From UBA4742 sp037138595 (GTDB lineage Bacteria; Actinomycetota; Acidimicrobiia; Acidimicrobiales; Acidimicrobilacustridaceae), in NCBI GenBank assembly GCA_037138595.1, contig JBAXIB010000001.1:62001-126000 (forward strand): DNA of 64,000 bases. The letters run 5' to 3'. The notes beneath the pieces are model-generated. The model was not told the origin of the DNA. It saw only the letters and a list, made by a program, of their open reading frames with translations, and did no database searches. The translations under genes and the position numbers were made by a program. Of the stretch, positions 33,748-41,932 are shown one piece after another. The number at the start of each line of letters is the position of its first letter. The stretch's first letter is position 1.

Positions 33748-34431
33748 CTAACGAACGCGCGTCAGCGGGTAGACCGTTACTTCGACAGGTTCACCTATCA
33801 GTATGTGCGCTCCAGAAACGACGGAGATTCCTTCGCTATTCACAGTCTCATGGACAACGCGTTCCAGCGATGCGCTCTTGACTTTCCATTTTGCATGCTT
33901 AAGTCGGCCCCTAAAAAGTTTTCCACGGCGAAGAGTATAAAGCGCATAGCGTTCAACAAGAAACTGTTCAAGACCAGGCAGTGCATCACGCGATGATTCG
34001 CTTGTTTTGCGAATAACAAGTTCAGCTCTAGCTAGGTCACCCTTTCGTTGGGAAGTCCAGTTCATTATTGCATGAGTTTGTTCAAAACGTGTTGTGGCAA
34101 AGCGGTAAGGCAGTCCGAAGGCAATATTTGCCGTCTTGACGGCGAGCCAGTCGTCAGAGTCAAGGGTACAGAACCACACTCCAGACTTGCCGTCTGGTCC
34201 TATTACGTAAGTTCGAACATTAACTTCACCAAAACTGCTCACCCGCAAGAGTTTGGTGAGAACGCTGAAGGGGCCAGGAAAACGCAAGTTGTGCATTGAG
34301 AAAGGGATGAGGCCCACCCACGCTTCTCCTTCGTAGAGATCAGGCTCGAGTCCCTCGGGAAGTATTGCAGCCACTTGACTTGGTTCAACTGGCCAATGGC
34401 ACCAAATAATGTTGCTCCATGTCTGGCGCAT
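33748..34431 (-). CDS. DUF2071 (YqjF-like) protein
   Basis: From ATG 34431 the product is 227 residues. The opening MRQTWSNIIWCHWPVEPSQVAAILPEGLEPDLYEG, then AWVGLIPFSMHNLRFPG and FGEVNVRTYVIGPDGKSGVWF, are the conserved DUF2071 segments. An in-frame GTG at 34461 is a possible earlier start. It follows a DCC-family protein on the same strand, a pairing seen in other bacteria. Its biochemical role is unknown; the fold resembles acetoacetate decarboxylase-like barrels. Confidence 0.88.
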   Translation of the reverse strand: MRQTWSNIIWCHWPVEPSQVAAILPEGLEPDLYEGEAWVGLIPFSMHNLRFPGPFSVLTKLLRVSSFGEVNVRTYVIGPDGKSGVWFCTLDSDDWLAVKTANIAFGLPYRFATTRFEQTHAIMNWTSQRKGDLARAELVIRKTSESSRDALPGLEQFLVERYALYTLRRGKLFRGRLKHAKWKVKSASLERVVHETVNSEGISVVSGAHILIGEPVEVTVYPLTRVR

Positions 34432-34462
34432 GATCGGAATATTTGCTACCGATAAGGCCACT

Positions 34463-34876
34463 TCAGCTTTTTTGGCTTGGAGCACTTCGGCAGCTCGAAT
34501 CAAGCAACCCGCACCTGACAAGGCCGTTGGATAATGTTTGTCGGTTCTTGGCTACAAAGTCATACAGAAAATCATTGATTTTGCGAAATGGTGCGAACAA
34601 GTTCACAAAAAGCACCGACTTGCCGAAAATGCCCCAAAAGCCAGGCAATGCACTCAACGTCTTTGCAACAGCGCTTGACCTCAGAAACGTCGTCCCGTCG
34701 TCGCTCCGGACAACCACCGTGTCGAGAAAAGGAAGCTCGCTGGCATCAGACCACGAGCACATCTGTGAAGCGCCCGAGGTAATGAGCCCATCGTTGTCCC
34801 GCCGCAGGACCCACCTCACGCAAGCAAGACACAGACCACAGTCCCCATCGAACACTAATTCGAGATTTTTGCTCAC
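34463..34876 (-). CDS. DCC family thiol-disulfide oxidoreductase-like protein (DUF393)
   Basis: The 137-residue protein begins with the family signature LVFDGDCGLCLACVRWVLRRD, which contains the DxDC and CxxC residues for which the family is named. Other expected segments are VVVRSDDGTTFLRSSAVAKTLSAL and FRKINDFLYDFVAKNRQ. The protein is probably cytoplasmic with a thioredoxin-like fold. It is upstream of the DUF2071 gene and likely co-transcribed. Confidence 0.9.
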   Translation of the reverse strand: MSKNLELVFDGDCGLCLACVRWVLRRDNDGLITSGASQMCSWSDASELPFLDTVVVRSDDGTTFLRSSAVAKTLSALPGFWGIFGKSVLFVNLFAPFRKINDFLYDFVAKNRQTLSNGLVRCGLLDSSCRSAPSQKS

Positions 34877-35195
34877 TTCCCGATACTAAAGGCCCGAACA
34901 AGAAACCGTCTAACGGATAACGCCCGGGTCAATGATGACCGACGGCTCGTTGTTAACGGTCTCATCCATCTCCTGAGTCGATAAGAAAATCCCATCAAGT
35001 AGTTGGCGTTCAACGCGACGCTCATCTCGCTAAACACGCTCCCCAATGGCACGCCCGGTCGGTGAACGCTGTGCGGGGCAGTGACCTTTCGTCTCCAGCG
35101 AAACCGACCACACGCCATCGAACCGCTTTCCTCAGCATCGGTTTCCCGCTGAGTTTCCTGCATCACATTTTTGTGTTCACATTTGAGGGGTTGAC
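34877..35195. other. Divergent upstream region with a repeated element
   Basis: No gene is supported in these 319 bases between the DCC gene and the TolB-like pseudogene. The right half contains one copy (35138-35185) of an element that recurs at 36153-36199. It should also contain the DCC promoter. Confidence 0.4.
35138..35185 (+). repeat. Repeated upstream element, copy A
   Basis: TCGGTTTCCCGC and GTTCACATTTG flank about 25 less conserved bases. The same arrangement occurs at 36153-36199 with roughly 80 percent identity by eye. This copy lies 11 bases before the start of the TolB-like pseudogene and may be its former promoter or leader. Confidence 0.6.
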
Positions 35196-35548
35196 TTGAA
35201 ACGTTTTCGTGCCGTCGCTGCCGTTGCCGCTTTAGCGTTGCTGAGTGGGATCATCGCACTGTCGGGCATTACGCCAGCTGGTGCCGGTCAGTTCCCGGAA
35301 CTAACGGCAAAATCGCCTATACCAAAGAGTTGAACTTTTGTGAGTGCGGCAACATCTGGGCAATAAACGCGGACGGCACCGGCCAAACTCGCCTCACTAA
35401 CAATGCCGCCGGAGGGCAAAGTAGCCGTCCGGCATGGCAGTCGATCCCGATCGTGGCACCCACCACAACCACGACGGTTGCGCCGACCACGACCGCTCCC
35501 CCCGCTGCAGCAGCAGCAGTCACCGCTACCCCCGCCTTCACCGGCTAA
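35196..35548 (+). pseudogene. Frameshifted, shortened TolB-like paralogue
   Basis: A TTG start with GAGGGG upstream opens a signal peptide closely like that of the protein at 32221 (KRFRAVAAVAALALLSGIIAL, ending AGAGQFP). At 35295-35297 there is CCC where the intact gene has CCCC, and the frame ends at TGA 35331 after 45 codons. Restoring one base rejoins the frame to GTNGKIAY-like sequence, then CGNIWAINADGTGQTRLTN, a Thr/Pro linker and the identical end VTATPAFTG. Only one propeller repeat remains, so it was also shortened. A sequencing error in the C run cannot be excluded. Confidence 0.85.
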
Positions 35549-35664
35549 CCACCAGCGGAAAACGCGGGCTGCACCAAACGTCAACCAGACATAGACGACC
35601 GACGCCTCGAGCGTTGAACACGGCTATTCGCGCGTCTTCGTCTATCGCGGTATAGGATTTCGAG

Positions 35665-36138
35665 GTGCCTGAAACTACAAAAATGCGTTCCCGTCGAATC
35701 CATGCCGCTGCGATGCTTTTCCTTGTTGTGGCCCTCGCCGGCTGCGGTAAAAGCAGCACAACAGCAACCCAGAATGGAAGCCCACCTGCCTCCACTTGCA
35801 AGGGCGGTGATGTCCTGCCAAATGCCGACCTAACCGGAGCCGACCTCCACGGTTGCGACCTGACCGTTGCCGACCTAACCGGCGCCAACCTAACGAACGC
35901 CGACCTAACGAACGCCAACCTGAACTTTGCCAATCTCACTGGAGCCAATCTCTCTGGAGCTAAGTTCACCGGTGCGACCCTTACCGACTCCGATCTGACT
36001 AACGCCAACCTGACTAACGCCAACCTGACTGACGCCAACTTGACTAACGCCAACCTGACGAACGCCAACCTCGTCGGTGTGACTTGGCAGGACACGACAT
36101 GTGGGAACGGCAACAAACAGTCAACGCCTTGTAAATAA
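35665..36138 (+). CDS. Pentapeptide repeat lipoprotein
   Basis: The 157-residue protein starts at GTG 35665, seven bases after AGGA. A lipoprotein signal ends in FLVVALAGC, followed by a short linker and about 17 regular pentapeptides (ADLTGADLHGCDLTVADLTG, then NLTNA units). The last part is encoded by an almost exact 15-base tandem repeat. It ends VTWQDTTCGNGNKQSTPCK, matching the closing motif of the proteins at 14299 and 23480. The protein should form a rod on the outer membrane face. Confidence 0.9.
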   Translation: MPETTKMRSRRIHAAAMLFLVVALAGCGKSSTTATQNGSPPASTCKGGDVLPNADLTGADLHGCDLTVADLTGANLTNADLTNANLNFANLTGANLSGAKFTGATLTDSDLTNANLTNANLTDANLTNANLTNANLVGVTWQDTTCGNGNKQSTPCK

Positions 36139-36152
36139 ACAGCGGCCAGGTT

Positions 36153-36199
36153 CGGTTTCCCGCCAATATTCCTTCAGCACTTTTTCGCGTTCACATTTG
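36153..36199 (+). repeat. Repeated upstream element, copy B
   Basis: Second copy of the element at 35138 (TCGGTTTCCCGC, TTTTT, GTTCACATTTG). Here no intact gene follows; the next sequence is the integrase remnant. Confidence 0.6.
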
Positions 36200-36243
36200 G
36201 CCACGCTGCCTTACCCCCGACAGTGAAGGCGCACCATCACATC

Positions 36244-36479
36244 GGGCCACCGAAGACGCGGGCGGGTCGGCGATAGGTATCCATCCCACGGTTCCTGGCC
36301 GAAGAGCTGGCCAAGCACCTGGCGCTGCTCGACGTCGATGGGTTGGTCTTCTCGCCGCTGTCCGTCAGGCCGATACGGTCCAGTTTGTTTCGTCGGTGGT
36401 CACGGCGTCAGACCGTTACGGGCACCTGTTGCCCGGCACCGAAGTCCTCGGCCTTGACCGTGCCCGCGGCAAACGCTGA
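36244..36479 (+). pseudogene. Remnant of a tyrosine recombinase (phage-type integrase)
   Basis: One frame reads GPPKTRAGRR, a stop (TAG where ACG is expected), then VSIPRFLAEELAKHLA and DGLVFSPLSVRPIRSSLFRR. A second frame continues with DRYGHLLPGTEVLGLDRARG and a TGA at 36477. Together these match the C-terminal catalytic part of actinobacterial integrases, ending with the segment that carries the catalytic Tyr (DRYGHL). The HxxRH part between them is deleted. It lies about 90 bases from the 3' end of tRNA-Val, the usual integration site for such elements. Confidence 0.8.
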
Positions 36480-36570
36480 CTCGGCGCTCTCGTGGTACAC
36501 GAGCGAAAAAACGCATCACAACCGTTTTCTCGTCTCGCGAAAAACTACCTCTGACCTGGATGTTTTCGAG

Positions 36571-36644
36571 TGGGCGATAGAGGACTCGAACCTCTGACCT
36601 CTGCCGTGTGAAGGCAGCGCTCTAACCAACTGAGCTAATCGCCC
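36571..36644 (-). tRNA. tRNA-Val (anticodon CAC)
   Basis: The minus strand folds into a full cloverleaf: acceptor stem GGGCGAT/ATCGCCC, D arm TTAGCTCAGTTGGTTAGAGC, anticodon stem CTGCC/GGCAG with loop TTCACAC (anticodon CAC), and T arm with GGTTCGAGTCC. The discriminator base is A and CCA is not encoded. Confidence 0.97.
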
Positions 36645-36727
36645 TAACTGCGCTTGACGAGAGTAGTCGTTGGGCAAACAGTCGTTGGTCAACTCGACAC
36701 AATCCGGTGACCTACCAGCTCCAGTCG

Positions 36728-38134
36728 TTACAACGAAGGTGCAATCATTGCCGAATCGAGTTGAACAACATCCTCTATCGCCGCCATGGCGCGCAAGACT
36801 GCCAAGTCAGCAAGGTGAGGGCCAACCACCTGCAATCCGACCGGCATCCCATCGGCAGTAAATCCGACCGGCACCGTCCCTGCTGGATGACGAGTCAGAT
36901 TGAACGCCGCGGCAAACGGAGCCCAGAACGGAGACTCGACCCCGCCTATTGTCCCCTGTTCACCGATCTTTGCCGTTTGTCCAGCGACAGTCGGACAAAG
37001 CAAGATCGGTGCGGTCTCGAATCGTGCCGCTAAATCAAGACTGTGCATGTGCCCAGAATCGATCGCTCGCGCGAACATCACCGCGTCGACGCGACCCTTC
37101 GCATGATCCATTAAACCGCGCAACCCTGGGTCGATAAGTTGCCAATCGGCAGTGCCGCGCAGGTGACCTTGACGTCGGTCGCAATACACCGTCCACATTG
37201 TGAACCAATCGCCGAGTGGCTCGTCAGAAAAGACCCGATCAATCTCGACAATCTCGGTACCGCCCGACGACAACAACGCAATCGCCGATTCACAGACCGC
37301 TGCGATCTCTGCATCAACCTCAAATCCAGGTGCAGGTGCCCACAACACCTTCTCGAGTCGACGACCTTCGACCGATCCCAAGTTCCAACCTTCACCCGAA
37401 ACCGGTAACGAGAAGAAGTCAGTGGGGTCGGGGCCAACGCATACCTCAAGCGCATACGCGATATCCGAGGCTCGACGCGCCATTGGACCTTTGACCGTGA
37501 AGAGTCCCGAGCCTGGTGGAGTCGATCCTCCGTTCGGAACCCGACCTTGCGAAGTCTTCATCCCCGATAGCCCACACAACGCTGACGGAATTCGAATAGA
37601 ACCGCCACCATCAGTGCCAGTGGCCAATGGCACCATCCCCGCAGCGATCGCGGCAGCAGAACCGCCAGACGATCCACCTGGCGAACGATCGGTCGACCAC
37701 GGGTTTCGGGTCGGTCCAAACGCAACGCTGGTCGTATCGCCTTGGAAACCAAACTCGGGAGTAGTCGTCTTGCCAATGACGACACAGCCAGCGCGACGCA
37801 ATCGAGCCACTACGACCGAATCAGACACCGCGGGTGGATCATCACGATGTAACGCGGAACCAAAACTGGTTCGAAAACCTTCCGCCGGTTCAAGATCCTT
37901 GACGCCGATTGGGATACCCGCCAGCGGGCCAACGAGGTCGCCGCGAACTAATCGATCATCTAGTCCAGCCGCTTCAGCCAGCGCTCGATCGGGATCAACC
38001 GCTGCCCACGCGTTGATGAGCGGGTCCAATTGCTCAATTCGACTCAACGCATGACCCACAAGTTCGCGGGCCGACACCGACCGTCGTTGCACCAGCCCAA
38101 CGAGTTCAGCGAGGTTGTAATGACGAAAATCCAT
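36728..38134 (-). CDS. Amidase signature family hydrolase
   Basis: The 468-residue protein has the Ser-cisSer-Lys triad of amidases: Lys in GIPIGVKDLEP, the Ser in RSPGGSSGGSAAAIAAGM and the nucleophile region GTDGGGSIRIPSALCG. N-terminal FRHYNLAELVGLVQRRSVSARELVGHAL fits the family. Substrate range is wide (amides, nitriles through amides, peptide amides) and cannot be told here. There is no gatCB neighbour, so GatA is unlikely. Confidence 0.92.
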   Translation of the reverse strand: MDFRHYNLAELVGLVQRRSVSARELVGHALSRIEQLDPLINAWAAVDPDRALAEAAGLDDRLVRGDLVGPLAGIPIGVKDLEPAEGFRTSFGSALHRDDPPAVSDSVVVARLRRAGCVVIGKTTTPEFGFQGDTTSVAFGPTRNPWSTDRSPGGSSGGSAAAIAAGMVPLATGTDGGGSIRIPSALCGLSGMKTSQGRVPNGGSTPPGSGLFTVKGPMARRASDIAYALEVCVGPDPTDFFSLPVSGEGWNLGSVEGRRLEKVLWAPAPGFEVDAEIAAVCESAIALLSSGGTEIVEIDRVFSDEPLGDWFTMWTVYCDRRQGHLRGTADWQLIDPGLRGLMDHAKGRVDAVMFARAIDSGHMHSLDLAARFETAPILLCPTVAGQTAKIGEQGTIGGVESPFWAPFAAAFNLTRHPAGTVPVGFTADGMPVGLQVVGPHLADLAVLRAMAAIEDVVQLDSAMIAPSL

Positions 38135-38187
38135 TCCGGCAGCCTAGGCACAACTCGGCCGTCAAACCGTTGGCATGAACAACCCAA

Positions 38188-38586
38188 TCAGGTTGACTTG
38201 TTCGCCTTCGATGATTCGTAACTGCGAATTTCGACGACATTTCCGTCAGGGTCCTCGACGTAAAATGACCGACCGATACCCCGTGCCCCGAAACGATCGC
38301 CAGGACCGGCGGTCACGATGAAGTCACCCGACGCGGCGATTGCATCGAGATCGTCCGTATCTACCACTACACAGAAGTGGTCGACATTGGTTCCGTCTGG
38401 AACGCTCTCGAGCAAGTCGATAATCATCATGTCGTTAATCCGCAAGGAGATGAATGGCGCATCGCCGCGTTCCCATTCTTCGAAACGAAGTACTTCAAAA
38501 CCAAAATGTTCGCGATACCAAGCACACGATCGACGCGCATCAGCAACTCGCAAAACGAAATGATCAAGCTGGACTACCCGGACCAT
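38188..38586 (-). CDS. VOC family (glyoxalase-like) protein
   Basis: The 132-residue protein has two beta-alpha-beta-beta-beta modules: LDHFVLRVADARRSCAWYREHFGF, then VDHFCVVVDTDDLDAIAA. Metal ligand candidates are the His of LDHFV, the His of VDHFC and the Glu in DGNVVEIRSYE. This is the lactoylglutathione lyase/dioxygenase-like fold. It lies 54 bases upstream of the amidase gene on the same strand and may be co-transcribed. Confidence 0.88.
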   Translation of the reverse strand: MVRVVQLDHFVLRVADARRSCAWYREHFGFEVLRFEEWERGDAPFISLRINDMMIIDLLESVPDGTNVDHFCVVVDTDDLDAIAASGDFIVTAGPGDRFGARGIGRSFYVEDPDGNVVEIRSYESSKANKST

Positions 38587-38655
38587 ATTGTCAACTCATC
38601 GACGACTTTTGCCGGGGCGCGAAACGTGCGCCGGCAGCCGCGTGACCATGAGTTG

Positions 38656-39153
38656 CTAGAGCGTTGCCCGACGACGCCGTGTCGCGAGGAGGACGAAGCC
38701 ACCAGCTGCCACGAGAGCGATACCCATCTTGACTAACAGCCCCGAATCAGACCCGGTTACCGGCAGATTTCCAGTAGCGGCCGTCGTTGTCGTCGTCGGT
38801 GCCGCAACAGTTAATGCCGACGTGAGGTCAAGGGTGCCGCAACGAGCATGAATCGTGTACTCGCCTGGAACAATTTCCGGCGGTAGCACAATGCCCGTCA
38901 CGTCGAACGAGCCGGTGCCGTCGGACGCCGAAGTCGTCGTCGTCGCAACCACCACGTCGCCGACGGAAATGGTGACAACAGAACTACGGGGACAACCTGA
39001 GCCTTGCACGGCAATCTTGCCATCGACGGACACGGAGCCAGGAGTCACGATGATTCCGGGCTCACCAGGGACGTACTGCGCATGAGCCGTGCCAGCCAAC
39101 GCTGCCATCATCACGACGCTGATTGCGGTGACTGAGAGAATTTTTCGGATCAT
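38656..39153 (-). CDS. LPxTG cell-wall anchored surface protein
   Basis: The 165-residue protein has a signal peptide (ending AGTAHAQYVPG), an Ig-like beta domain of about 85 residues with two Cys (GSGCPRSSVV and IHARCGTLDL), a Thr linker and a sorting signal LPVTGSDSG followed by a membrane helix and RRRRATL. It is therefore a sortase substrate; no sortase gene is in the window. GAGGG lies six bases before the ATG. It precedes the polysaccharide locus. Confidence 0.92.
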   Translation of the reverse strand: MIRKILSVTAISVVMMAALAGTAHAQYVPGEPGIIVTPGSVSVDGKIAVQGSGCPRSSVVTISVGDVVVATTTTSASDGTGSFDVTGIVLPPEIVPGEYTIHARCGTLDLTSALTVAAPTTTTTAATGNLPVTGSDSGLLVKMGIALVAAGGFVLLATRRRRATL

Positions 39154-39255
39154 TGAACACCCTCGAATTTAGTGGGTCAAAGGAAACCTAACGACTTGAC
39201 TCTACACGTTTTAGCCATGTTGGCGCTCATATCGCCAGCCTTTGGTTTTAGGGGT

Positions 39256-41751
39256 TCATGACCGTCGAAAGGTGACCGAAGCCTCAATGCCATGACCCGG
39301 TTGACCCACATAGGTGGCTCGCTGCCGGTCAAGATCGCTGTGCACTCCCGAGGTCGGTCCAACGACAAATCCTTGCTCAGGCACAATCGTCAAGCGCACA
39401 GCATCTGGGGTCACTGTTGGCTGCATCCCCACGGCCAATCGGTAGTCACGGTTTGAATCCAACGATCCTGCCAAGTCAAGTTCTACGGTCACGGTGCCAC
39501 CGGGCGGAACACTCAAATAATGTGAGTACACCCGAAAACCTAACTCGCGTTGCGACTCAAACGGCACATCAACTCCATCGATGCGCGACGTTGACAGCGC
39601 AAACGGAGAATAGAAGGACAAATACATTCGATTCGTGCCAGTTGGGAGCATCTGATCCCGATTACCAATCACGTAATCAGGCAATCCTGAACTCGGTGCA
39701 TCATTGGTCAACTTCACCGTCGCGTGTGCGACTTCCGCGCCCGTCGCCGGGTTGTAGGTCACGTTGTAAGAAATCTCTCGATGCAAGAACACGTCAATCT
39801 TGTTATTGCCAGCGTTTTGGCTCGTCACGGCGAAAAAATCTCGATCAGCTTCAGCGGTCGGGAACGCTCCGGTTGCTCCAATGCGCGTAAACCACGCCTC
39901 CTCATCAGGCCGAACCGCCGAGAACATCACATGACGTGCCTCGACTGCCGGTCCAAGCACCGAGCCCAACATCTCTGGACTCGGCAAGTCGTCCGTGGTC
40001 AGTTTCTCGAACGTCGCCCGCGATGCTTCATCGAGAAAATCCAGTCGATCTTGTTTCGAAGAAAAGTCCACATACTGCCGACGGATGAGAATGTCGGCCG
40101 CGTTGTCCGCCGTCAGAACTTCAGTGCTGCCCGCGATCTCGATTGGTCCAGTGAAATTCATCAATGCGGCTAAACCAAATGGGTCAACCACGAAAACACC
40201 ATCGATCTGATCGCCACCCATTTTGGGATAGAGCTGACCAATCACGTTGGCCACACTCGGCAGATCCGGTGACGCTGTTACATCTTGGAAGTACTTTCCC
40301 GGGTCGAAACGTCCATAGCGCGCGACATAATCAATCGGTGACGTAATTACTCGGTCTTTGGCGGCGGGAATTGCATTCAGGTCTTTCGTTCGGCCCGACT
40401 TCGACAATGTCAACTTGCCATTCGAGGCCGTTAATTCGGCCCAATTGCCCATGAATCCGCCCAAACCACGCTCTTCGGCTGGCGTGGTGAACGCAATAAA
40501 GTAATGCCGGGTTTCATCTCCCCCCAGCATCGCCGGCGCAATTGCGGCTCCCTGCGCCGCTACTTCCGCCTGAGGGAGAGTTCGGTCGATCTCGCTTGAC
40601 ACTTGATCAACGGCAGCGGCGACCGGCCCAAGCAACCATGGTGAATTCGCGCCAGCAAAGTCCGTGCGCGCACCTCCAAGGGTGAGCGCCACTCGATCAA
40701 GGGGCTGTTGAAGCTGTCGAACCTGCTCAATATTGACCTGTCCGTGCGACGAACGGAGCTGGCGGTAATCAGCCCGAGAAGCAGCCAACGCTCCAGCTTC
40801 AGCAATACGTCGACCTTGATCAGTCAGTATTGCCATGGCGTTTGCTTGTTGCGCCACCATTGGCACTAGGCGCGCTGGCGCCGTCCACCACGCGCCAAGA
40901 ATCCCATTGGCGGCTGCAAGTGAATCGGCCGACGAGGCGAGACGCGAAGCCGCCTCAGAGCCATGGCCGTCCCTCATCGCCACTAGTCCGTATTGTGCTT
41001 CGTCAACCCCTGAATGCAAGTCCGACCAAGCGACCCACACCGACAATCCGAAAATGACCGTGCCGCCAATTGCGACTACCAACGCGACTCGGCCGATGGT
41101 TCGCATTCGTTGGCGAGAGCGCCGAGAAGCGACCCGATATCCAGAAAAGAGACACGGGACAACGGCAATCCAAACACACAAAGCAGAAGCCCCGAGGAAC
41201 CCGAACGGCGGAGCATGCAACATCGCCGGCACACAAAGTGCTGCAACGACTGCTCCAAGGATCCGGCGCCGAGGCAACATCGTCGCCGCGATCGCCAAAA
41301 CGAGACCACACAAACCGAGAACTTGCCACAACCCAGGCGAAGCGATGAGCGCCGCAAGTGCACCCAAAATGAGCCAATTCACGCGCCGGGCGCGGGCCGC
41401 AGCAAGGGTTACGACGAACGCGAATCCGAACTGAAGCAACAGGTCGGGCAACCTCAATCCAGTTGGATGGGCATTAGCGGTGAGCGCGAGCAACCCCGCG
41501 ACAACAGCGACGGCAACAACTGCACGTCGTTCATTTGGCGAGGTGCGCCGAGAACTTGATCGGCTCGAATTGGCAGGAACCGCAGTCGAATCGGGTGGTG
41601 TGGCGTTAACCGGAGGCTTTCGGCGACGCCGGACCGTCGACTGAGCCATTACCGCGTCAAGCGCATCGAGGTCGATCGAGGGGGCGCGATCGACCCCGTT
41701 AGAAGGCGAATCCAAGGGAATTGGCCCGAGATCAGGCGGCAAAATGTCCAT
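39256..41751 (-). CDS. Large membrane protein with DUF4012 domain
   Basis: From ATG 41751 the product is 831 residues. A polar N-terminus rich in Pro/Ser (70 residues) leads to five to six membrane helices (to about residue 250). The extracellular part carries the DUF4012 hallmark YFIAFTTPAEERGLGGFMGNWAEL and a GDQIDGVFVVDPFGLAALMNFTGPIEI segment. DUF4012 proteins occur in polysaccharide loci of Actinobacteria and Chloroflexi. TTG at 41757 is an alternative start. Confidence 0.88.
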   Translation of the reverse strand: MDILPPDLGPIPLDSPSNGVDRAPSIDLDALDAVMAQSTVRRRRKPPVNATPPDSTAVPANSSRSSSRRTSPNERRAVVAVAVVAGLLALTANAHPTGLRLPDLLLQFGFAFVVTLAAARARRVNWLILGALAALIASPGLWQVLGLCGLVLAIAATMLPRRRILGAVVAALCVPAMLHAPPFGFLGASALCVWIAVVPCLFSGYRVASRRSRQRMRTIGRVALVVAIGGTVIFGLSVWVAWSDLHSGVDEAQYGLVAMRDGHGSEAASRLASSADSLAAANGILGAWWTAPARLVPMVAQQANAMAILTDQGRRIAEAGALAASRADYRQLRSSHGQVNIEQVRQLQQPLDRVALTLGGARTDFAGANSPWLLGPVAAAVDQVSSEIDRTLPQAEVAAQGAAIAPAMLGGDETRHYFIAFTTPAEERGLGGFMGNWAELTASNGKLTLSKSGRTKDLNAIPAAKDRVITSPIDYVARYGRFDPGKYFQDVTASPDLPSVANVIGQLYPKMGGDQIDGVFVVDPFGLAALMNFTGPIEIAGSTEVLTADNAADILIRRQYVDFSSKQDRLDFLDEASRATFEKLTTDDLPSPEMLGSVLGPAVEARHVMFSAVRPDEEAWFTRIGATGAFPTAEADRDFFAVTSQNAGNNKIDVFLHREISYNVTYNPATGAEVAHATVKLTNDAPSSGLPDYVIGNRDQMLPTGTNRMYLSFYSPFALSTSRIDGVDVPFESQRELGFRVYSHYLSVPPGGTVTVELDLAGSLDSNRDYRLAVGMQPTVTPDAVRLTIVPEQGFVVGPTSGVHSDLDRQRATYVGQPGHGIEASVTFRRS

Positions 41752-41932
41752 GAGCAACGGCCGATCGTAGTGCTCACCGCTTCGCCTAGGCCTTCACCAC
41801 CTGCTCGAACGTCAAAAATATTTCGTGCGGTCAAATGTCACATGCAGTATCCTGTGGCTCACTCAGCGGGTACTTTCCTGCTTCATTCGACGCCGCCGAC
41901 CTGCCGCGAAATCGCAACGAAAATCCAGGCTG

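Noticed and set aside
33712..33996. Plus-strand frame of 94 codons
   Set aside because: Most of it is antisense to the DUF2071 gene and it lacks family features.
35999..36075. 15-base periodic repeats as a possible non-coding array
   Set aside because: They encode pentapeptide units in a clear lipoprotein gene.
36268..36278. GGCGATAG similar to the tRNA-Val 3' end, as a possible att site
   Set aside because: Only about eight bases match and it lies inside the integrase remnant; too short for an attachment repeat.
37200..38054. Plus-strand frame of 284 codons
   Set aside because: Shadow of the amidase gene; no conserved features.
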